64,000 nt of DNA from Apricaphanius iberus (lineage: Eukaryota; Chordata; Actinopteri; Cyprinodontiformes; Aphaniidae): the NCBI GenBank assembly GCA_028564705.1, contig JAPXFQ010000488.1:248001-312000 (forward strand), written 5' to 3'. The translations under genes and the position numbers were made by a program. This document shows positions 57,761 to 64,000 of the stretch, piece after piece; within the stretch, counting starts at the first letter, position 1, and the number at the start of each line of letters is the position of its first letter. The notes beneath the pieces were generated by a model. That model was not told the origin of the DNA. It was given only the letters and a program-made list of their open reading frames with translations, and did not search any database.

Positions 57761-60700
57761 AAGATGGCGCCGAGGATGGCAGCCGTGGTGCTTTCGTGCA
57801 CTCTGTTTTGTTTGTTATTGTGCGTTAACTGTTCGTCTGCGTGCTCTTATACCCGCATGGAGCTTCTGGACATTAGAACTACCACCCCTACGGACTTATT
57901 ACCAGTTTTTTTAGCATCAGCTGCGGACCTGGTCCATTTTTTGACCAAAAGAGGGAAACGGCGCCGTGGAAAGCGAGCGGGTTCACTCGTCCGCCTGCGC
58001 AGACGGGGCGCGCGCACGCCTTTTACCTGGCATCTTTCTCTCAAACGTCCGCTCACTTCCCAACAAGATGGACGAACTAACGCTGCTGATGAGAAGTAAC
58101 AAGGACATTTCCTCGTCTTGTGTTTTGTGCTTCACGGAGACGTGGCTAAGCGCAAGTGTCCCGGACAACGCGCTTCACCTGGAAGGCTTCCATCTCCTCC
58201 GCGCGGATCGCATCGCGGAGCTCTCCAACAAAACAAAAGGCGGTGGCGTTTGCTTCTACATCAACAGCAGCTGGTGCACGGATGTGACTGTGATCTCCCA
58301 ACACTGCGCTCCTTCTCTGGAATATCTGTTCATTCACTGTAAGCCTTTTTATTCACCGCGTGAGATCGCTTCATTCATTCTGGTGGCTGCCTACATTCCG
58401 CCGAGCGCGGACGTGCACGAGGCTCAGCGCACGCTTGCAGGCCAGATATTACATGTGGAGCGGTCTTTTCCGGACTCTCTTGTTATCGTGCTTGGTGACT
58501 TTAACAAGGGAAACCTGAGCCAGGAATTACCAAAGTATAGACAGTTCATTAAATGCCCGACCAGAGCGGAGAACACGTTGGATCACTGCTACACTACAGT
58601 CAGCAGAGCGTATCATGCTGTGCCGCGCGCTGCCCTCGGACTATCAGATCACGTGATGGTGCACCTAATTCCCTCATACCGACAGAGACTGAAATTGGCC
58701 AAGCCTGTCGTGATAACAACGAGGAAATACACCTCTGAAGCTGTGGAGGAGCTGCGCTCATGTTGGGAGACGACAGACTGGGGAGCATTTGGAGCAGTCA
58801 CGGACAATCTGGACGAGTATACGGACACTGTGACCTCATACATTCAGTTCAATGAGACGCGCATCATCCCAACGCGCACCAGGATTTGTTATAACAATGA
58901 CAAGCCCTGGTTCACAACCAAGCTCCGGCACCTACGTGAGGAGAAGGAAGTAGCGCGGCGGAGCGAGGACCGGAGTACATACAGACGAGCAAAGTACCAC
59001 TTCAGCAGTGAAGTGAGAAGAGCAAAATCTGTGTACTCCAACCATATACAGGAACACTTTAGCTCCAATGACTCTGCAGCCATGTGGAGGGGGTTGAGGG
59101 CTCTCACAAACTACAAGCCCAAAGCCCCCCAGGCCCTGAACGACCGGACTCTCGCCCAGGGCCTGAATACACACTACTGCCGCTTTGAACAGCCGTCTGC
59201 TCCTCACACCTCTGCTCCTCCCCCCACCATCACCCCAACCATCAACGACCCCAGCACTTCATCAAAGGACTCCTCAGACCCCCCCTCCTCCCCCCCTGCC
59301 CTCTCCATCCAGGAGGAGGATGTGCGCCGACAGTTTTTGAGGCTGAACAGGAGGAAGGCCCCCGGGCCGGACGGTGTCTCCCCCTCCACCCTGAGTCACT
59401 GCGCGGATCAGCTGGCCCCCGTGTTCACGGACATTTTCATCACCTCCCTGGCGCTCTGTCGCGTGCCGTCCTGCTTCAAAACCTCCACCATCGTCCCTGT
59501 CCCCAAAAAGCCACGGATCAAAGGACTTAATGACTACAGGCCGGTGGCGCTGACCTCTGTGGTCATGAAGTCATTTGAGCGCTTGGTTCTGCCCCACCTC
59601 AAGGACATCACCGCCCCCCTCCTGGACCCACTGCAGTTCGCCTACAGAGCCAACAGGTCTGTGGATGATGCAGTGAACCTGGCCCTCCATTTCATCCTGG
59701 AGCATCTGGACTCCCCAGGAACCTACGCCAGGATCCTGTTTGTGGACTTCAGCTCTGCCTTCAACACCATCCTCCCTGGACTGCTACGAGACATGCTCTA
59801 CCAGCTCAGCGTGCCCGACTCCCTCTGCAGGTGGATCACTGACTTCCTGTCGGACCGGAGACAGCACGTGCGGTTGGGGAAGATTGTCTCGGACAATCGG
59901 ACTACAAACACTGGGACTCCTCAGGGCTGTGTACTCTCCCCCTGGCTCTTCTCGCTGTATACAAACTGCTGCACCTCCAGTCACCAGTCCGTAAAGCTGA
60001 TCAAGTTTGCGGACGACACCACCCTCATCGGACTTATCTCAGACGGTGATGACTCCGCCTACAGGAGAGAGGTGGACCGGCTGGCTTCTTGGTGCAGTCA
60101 CAACAACCTGGAGCTGAACGCCCAGAAGACAGTGGAGATGATCATGGACTTCAGGAAAGTCACAGCCCCACCGTATCCCCCCTCACCCTGATGGACTCTC
60201 CCACCCCCATCTCCATCGTGTACTCCTTCCGTTTCCTGGGCACCACCATCACCCAGGACCTCAAGTGGGAGCCAACCATCAGCTCCCTCATCAAGAAGGC
60301 CCAGCAGAGGATGTACTTCCTGCGGCAGCTGAGGAAACTCAAGGTGCCGACCGAGATGCTGGTGCAGTTCTACACGGCCATCATCGAGTCCATCCTCACC
60401 TCCTCCATCACCGTGTGGTTCCCCGCCGCCGCAGACCGGGACAGACACCGACTGCAGCGCATCGTGCGTGCTGCTGAGAAGGTGATTGGCTGCAGGCTCC
60501 CATCCCTCCGGGACCTGTTCACTTCCAGGACCCGGAGGCGTGTGGGTCGGATCACAGCTGACTCTTCTCACCCTGGACACCGACTATTCTCCCTCCCCCC
60601 CTCAGGCAGGAGGCTACGGTCCATCCAGACCCACACCTCCCGCCACCTGAACAGTTTCTTCCCCTCCGCCATCAGACTCATGAACAATAACAAGACCCGA

Positions 60701-61074
60701 TAGTTCAGTTAAAGACCCATGTAGGATAGAACCATCTGCACTACGTAACTTTATTTTACTGCACTGTGTGGTGTGATCACACTTAGATCTGCTGCTGTCA
60801 TTCACCTGCACATCTGTGAATGGAACCCTGCTGCTGTTCTTATGTTAAAAGGATGTTTATCTCTTCATAGTTCTTTTATATTACATACAGATTATAATAT
60901 TTATAAAGACTTTAGCCTTATGGCTCATTCTTTTTATTTTATTTTTTTTATTTTTATTTTACTTATGTTAAATGTTTTATGTGCACAACTGTACCGGAAA
61001 AAATTCCTAGTTTGTGAACTTGTTCTCAAACAATGGCAATAAAACCGATTCTGATTCTGATTCTGATTCTGACT
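57761..61074 (+). mobile_element. Rex1-like LINE, nearly complete (3.3 kb), plus strand
   Basis: It starts at AAGATGGCGCCGAGGATGGC, a likely 5' end, and ends with AATAAAACC and three to four TTCTGA units at 61047-61073. The GC-rich coding part contrasts with the AT-rich surroundings. The hAT coding sequence resumes directly after the tail (GATGTCT before, CGGTGG after), so the site is precise and any target duplication is very short. Placement in the Rex1/Babar-like group is from RT style and tail. The minus-strand tail at 33570-33830 is the same family. Confidence 0.78.
57776..60703 (+). pseudogene. Rex1-like LINE ORF: endonuclease and reverse transcriptase, two frameshifts
   Basis: The ATG at 57776 (MAAVVLSCTLFCLLL) opens a frame that must shift once near 58020, in a T run, to enter the long frame ending at 60191. 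A second shift near 60175, in a C run, leads to the frame ending at 60703. Endonuclease motifs: GIFLSNVRSLPNKMDEL, CFTETWLS, VLGDFNKGN, SDHVMVHL. RT motifs: RKAPGPDGVSPS, LNDYRPVALTSVVMKSFERL, LQFAYRANRSVDDAV, FVDFSSAFNTILP, GTPQGCVLSP and the catalytic KFADDTTLIG. The C-terminus has FLGTTITQDLKW and a basic tail (SRTRRRVGRI). All catalytic residues seen are intact. The enzyme nicks target DNA and copies the LINE RNA there. Confidence 0.85.
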
Positions 61075-61989
61075 CGGTGGACGTTCCTTGTAGATGATCC
61101 ATCGTTACTGGGAACAGCGCCCTGCTGTGGCTTTGACCTTGCGGAGGGTAAAGCCAAAGTCTCGAGGAGGCCTGCCTAGCTTTGCAGAGCACGACTTGAC
61201 CCTCATGCCAGAGATCATCAAACTGCTGATCCCACTGCAAATAGCGACCAAGTGCCTCAGTGAAGAAAAGCGCCCCACTATTTCAATTACTGCTCCAACA
61301 CTGGCCACACTTACAAGGCATTTTAAACCAGAAGATAATGATTCACCAGTCATCTCTAAAATGAAAGAGACATTCAGAGAAGACTTTGACACCCGCTACA
61401 CATACATTCAGGACTTCCTCTACAAAGCCTCAGCACTCGATCCACGCTTCAAGGAGCTGGAATTCCTGGATGATGACCTCACTAGGGACACAGTGTTCCT
61501 GGAGATAACCACAGAAGTAGAAAAACTGGTAATTGTTCCTTTAATGTATTTCACAAAGTTTTTACTAAACTTGTGTTATAATCCAATGAAAAACAGTAAA
61601 TTTCTTTTCATTATTCTCAGGCAGAGGAGGATAGTGGGCTGAGTCAGAGTCTAATCAACCAAGTGGATGGACAGCGTTTCCACAGAGAGGAGGAAGAAGA
61701 AGAGGAAGAAACAGTGACAGGTTTGTTTTTAAACTAGTTTTATTTTTTTTATTCATTAAAGGCCACCCTGTGTTCTAATGCTGCCTTGTTAATAGACAAC
61801 ACAGCCTGGTAGCACGCACCTTTGTAAAATATGCTCTGAAAAGGGAGTCTTCACTTATACATGGCACAATAAACATTCAGACACTGCATGCTAACTTGAC
61901 GCTAGCTGTACATATTTGATATGGCCAAAGTATGTAATGTCGCTCACTACATACACTGAGTGCAGTATGAGCCAGGGAGAAGTCATAGG

Positions 61990-62095
61990 AAGATGTATGT
62001 ATCCTGTTTTTGATGTATTCTATGCTGTGAAGCACTTTGTGTTGCATCTTTTGTATGAAAAGTGCTATATACATAAATAAAGTTTAACTTTTAAG
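61990..62095 (+). repeat. LINE/SINE 3' tail in the hAT gene's intron
   Basis: GCTGTGAAGCACTTTGTGTTG and GAAAAGTGCTATATACATAA are followed by ATAAAGTTTAACTTTTAAGT. This is an L2-type tail inserted within the intron 61721-62430. The upstream limit is unclear. Confidence 0.6.
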
Positions 62096-62798
62096 TTTAA
62101 GTATGTCTGCCCTATGTTTATGGTTCTGACCAGCAGACATAGTTGTTTTAGAATTCTACTTAACATCAAAACCAGCATGCTGGAGACCTGTACTATGGAC
62201 TGAAGATAACCAATTCATTCGGCACAAATAATCACACCCAGTTCTAACACCCAGTACCAATAACGTAAAAGCAGACCAATTATTCATATAAATAATGTCA
62301 CCCTGGCAAACACTAGTTAGTTGCTGTAAAAATGAATAGACCTATGATCAAGCTGTACCAATGAAGTAATGTAGTAATAAAAGGTAGTAATATCCTGTTT
62401 CTCTTATTATTAATCTCCTATTTAAAATAGATTATGCTCCAGAGCCTCCTGCGAAGAAATCAGCCTTGGACCTGATGTTTGGGCGTTTCTCCTCCCCACC
62501 AACCCAGAGGAAGAGCGCTAGAGAAAGAGCTAAGGAGGAAACTGCAAAGTATAGGGGGAGGGAATGTTTAGCACTGAATGGCAATGTACTGCAGTGGTGA
62601 AAACACCAGGTGGATCTTCCTCTGCTCTCCAAGTTGACCAGAAGTTACTTGACCATTCCTGCAACAAGTGTTCCTTCAGAACGTGTGTTCAGTACAGCTG
62701 GTGATATCGTTACAGCGAAGCGCAGTCTGCTTCTCCCTGAACATGTTGACCAGTTAGTTTTTTTAAAGAAAAACCTAACACCAAGCCACTTTAATTAA

Positions 62799-63629
62799 AC
62801 CTAGCACATTGGAAAAAAGCACCTTGAAGAGTATTTACTCTACTATAGTAGAGTAAAATTATTTTATGTTTTTTTCAGGAACTTTTTGTTATTCATTTGT
62901 TCCTGAACAAATACCTAAAACAAGCCATTTGAGTTAAACATGGTTAAAACAAGAATGCTTTATGGGATACCTTTCAGCCAATAAATTTGGCTATAGCTTA
63001 TATGTTTGCCTAAAACATGGACAGTTGTGAAACATTGTTGGGGAAATGTTTTACCCGTACTTGTTTTCCCAGTTTTCCCTCATAGACCGGAGTAATATGA
63101 CTGTTGCACATTGGAAATAAGCACCTTGAAGACTATTGTTGTTTGCAGAAAATTTTACTGTCTGCCAATAGTATTTTTTTTTTACTTTTATCAGGAATTA
63201 TTATTTTTGTTATTGATATCTTATTAGAGCAAATTAGAGTCATTTACACTCAGAACTTGGTCAACTAACTGAAATTTATGTTAATATCATTCTAATAGAC
63301 ACTGGTTTGTGTGGAGTGGAGAGTGCCCTCTACAATTGTTAAGTTATCTTTTGTTAGAACAAAATAAGAAAACATGATAAGCAATATGGAGTGCTTAATA
63401 ATAAAATATAATTTCATTTCCAAATAGTGAATTGTCCTTTTTAAATAGGTTTATTGGTTTGCTCCACACAAAAAAGCAATGTATAATGTAGCCTTTAAGT
63501 TGCTACAGAGAGTAAGACAGAGTTAAGCTTTTGAGGCAAGAAACTGGATGTCGACTTAAAAAATTCTGAATTGAATGGTACTGCATCATAAAAAAGTAAT
63601 CTGACCGAACCACTTTGTAAGGCCTATGT
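62799..63629. other. 3' part of the hAT element, non-coding
   Basis: AT-rich. The phrase CACATTGGAAAAAAGCACCTTGAAGA (in two parts) at about 62804-62830 recurs at 63108-63133 (CACATTGGAAATAAGCACC), indicating an old imperfect direct duplication of about 300 bp. No coding sequence. Confidence 0.6.
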
Positions 63630-63795
63630 TATATCGATATGAAACCGTTTTGAATCGCGTCGTATCGAGAATAGGAGTGAATCGCATTGCATCGTATCGG
63701 CCGGGGGCTTCTTTGTATCGTTACTGTATCGTATCGGTGATCATGTATCGAGATGCGTATCGAATTGGCCTCTGAGGTGAAGAAACCCATCCCTA
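63630..63795 (+). repeat. hAT subterminal GTATCG repeats and right terminus
   Basis: At least eight ATCG-containing units (CGTATCGAGAATAGG, GCATCGTATCGG, TTGTATCGTTACTGTATCG, CATGTATCGAGATGCG) are followed by the terminus CCCATCCCTA. Clustered short repeats next to hAT ends commonly bind the transposase. Confidence 0.7.
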
Positions 63796-64000
63796 AATCT
63801 AGTGGCTCTCACTAATCTTCTCAGGGTACAATTAACAAAGTGTAATAATCATTTACAATACCAAAATGACAATTAGGTTACATATGTGGCATTTTAAAAA
63901 CAAAGTCCATACAAATCAGATTACATATTTTTAATTTTAAGTTTTTTTTAATGCAGCTCGACATTTAATAGAGGCGCTAAAGGGCATCCAACGTAAAACT

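Larger units (their letters stand above)
57150..62798 (+). pseudogene. hAT transposase (ZBED-like), 5'-truncated and split by a LINE
   Basis: Coding parts: 57170-57760 (KEIPNLYTKVKEIMESLSD, VALTMDG with the first catalytic-type Asp, LVTDSAKN with the second, then CIAHTLNLSSQKAL); 61075-61528 (SRW, HRYWEQRPAV, RFKELEFLDDD); 61621-61720 (acidic linker), with good donor and acceptor; and 62431-62798. The last ends in the hAT dimerisation domain: LPLLSKLTRSYLTIPATSVP, SERVFSTAGDIV, LLPEHVDQLVFLKKNL. Damage: a 67-bp tandem duplication with frame changes, the LINE insertion, a one-base loss near 61095, and a stop/frame change at about 62598. Active relatives cut DNA at element ends in the nucleus. 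Confidence 0.85.
57150..63795 (+). mobile_element. hAT transposon remnant (ZBED-like), interrupted by a LINE
   Basis: The right terminus AAGAAACCCATCCCTA ends at 63795 and shares the final ten bases (CCCATCCCTA) with the other hAT remnant (ending 19205). The inner flank at 63630-63770 is rich in GTATCG/ATCGTATC repeats, probable transposase-binding subterminal sites. The left terminus and the BED-finger exon are missing. The transposase gene is split at 57760/61075 by the Rex1-like LINE. Confidence 0.75.

Noticed and set aside
57966..57980. Start of the LINE protein at 57966
   Set aside because: It is a GTG within the endonuclease region. The ATG at 57776 plus a frameshift explains the sequence better.
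58146..60580. Many minus and alternate frames across the Rex1-like LINE, up to 160 codons
   Set aside because: They are shadows caused by the GC-rich LINE coding sequence.

Overview
The window looks like repeat-rich nuclear DNA of a ray-finned fish, probably a percomorph teleost. This rests on the mixture of L2/CR1-clade LINEs, a Rex1-like LINE, tRNA-derived SINEs with LINE-like tails, hAT, PIF/Harbinger and piggyBac-type DNA transposons, a tyrosine-recombinase element, spliced genes with GT-AG introns, and AT-rich intergenic sequence. I see no bacterial, viral or organellar genes, no CRISPR array and no rRNA. Species cannot be named from this sequence alone. Long reading frames here often begin at non-ATG codons or are anti-sense shadows, so starts and splice sites were judged from the DNA.

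Layout. 1-3450: a decayed minus-strand L2 LINE interrupted by a SINE, then a second SINE. 4781-6300: possible LTR-like sequence. 6711-11474: a nearly full-length minus-strand L2 LINE with ORF1 and ORF2 remnants and an internal deletion. 11600-15550: SINEs, a LINE 3' end and unassigned sequence. 15556-19205: a hAT remnant that carries a tyrosine-recombinase element inside it. 19206-22490: a second copy of the same L2 LINE, on the plus strand. 23049-31827 (minus): an apparently intact five-exon gene for a HECT-type E3 ligase-like protein of 727 aa; its 6.2-kb last intron holds three DNA transposons nested inside one another. 31852-36400: repeat-bearing spacer. 36422-36977 (plus): the first two coding exons of a two-pore potassium channel of the TRESK (kcnk18) type, whose third exon is not found in the rest of the window.

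40085-45790: PIF/Harbinger remnants, including one two-gene element with a MADF-BESS gene on plus and a HARBI1-like transposase on minus, both broken. 46371-53260: degraded transposon pieces, an L2-like LINE with a TATGG tail, and a 1.9-kb element flanked by TTAA with a small basic ORF. 53483-56219: a hAT-like non-autonomous element carrying a MITE, then a piggyBac-like non-autonomous element. 57150-63795: a hAT transposase gene split by a nearly intact 3.3-kb Rex1-like LINE.

Two host genes are supported: the HECT-like gene and the kcnk18-like fragment. They are divergent, about 4.6 kb apart. Almost everything else that codes is mobile-element protein, mostly pseudogenised. I found no convincing wholly new system. 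The most interesting items are the tyrosine-recombinase element with a SAP-like segment and no reverse transcriptase, the nested insertion whose empty site can be read inside this window, the missing kcnk18 exon, and the TTAA-flanked element with an unclassified basic protein.
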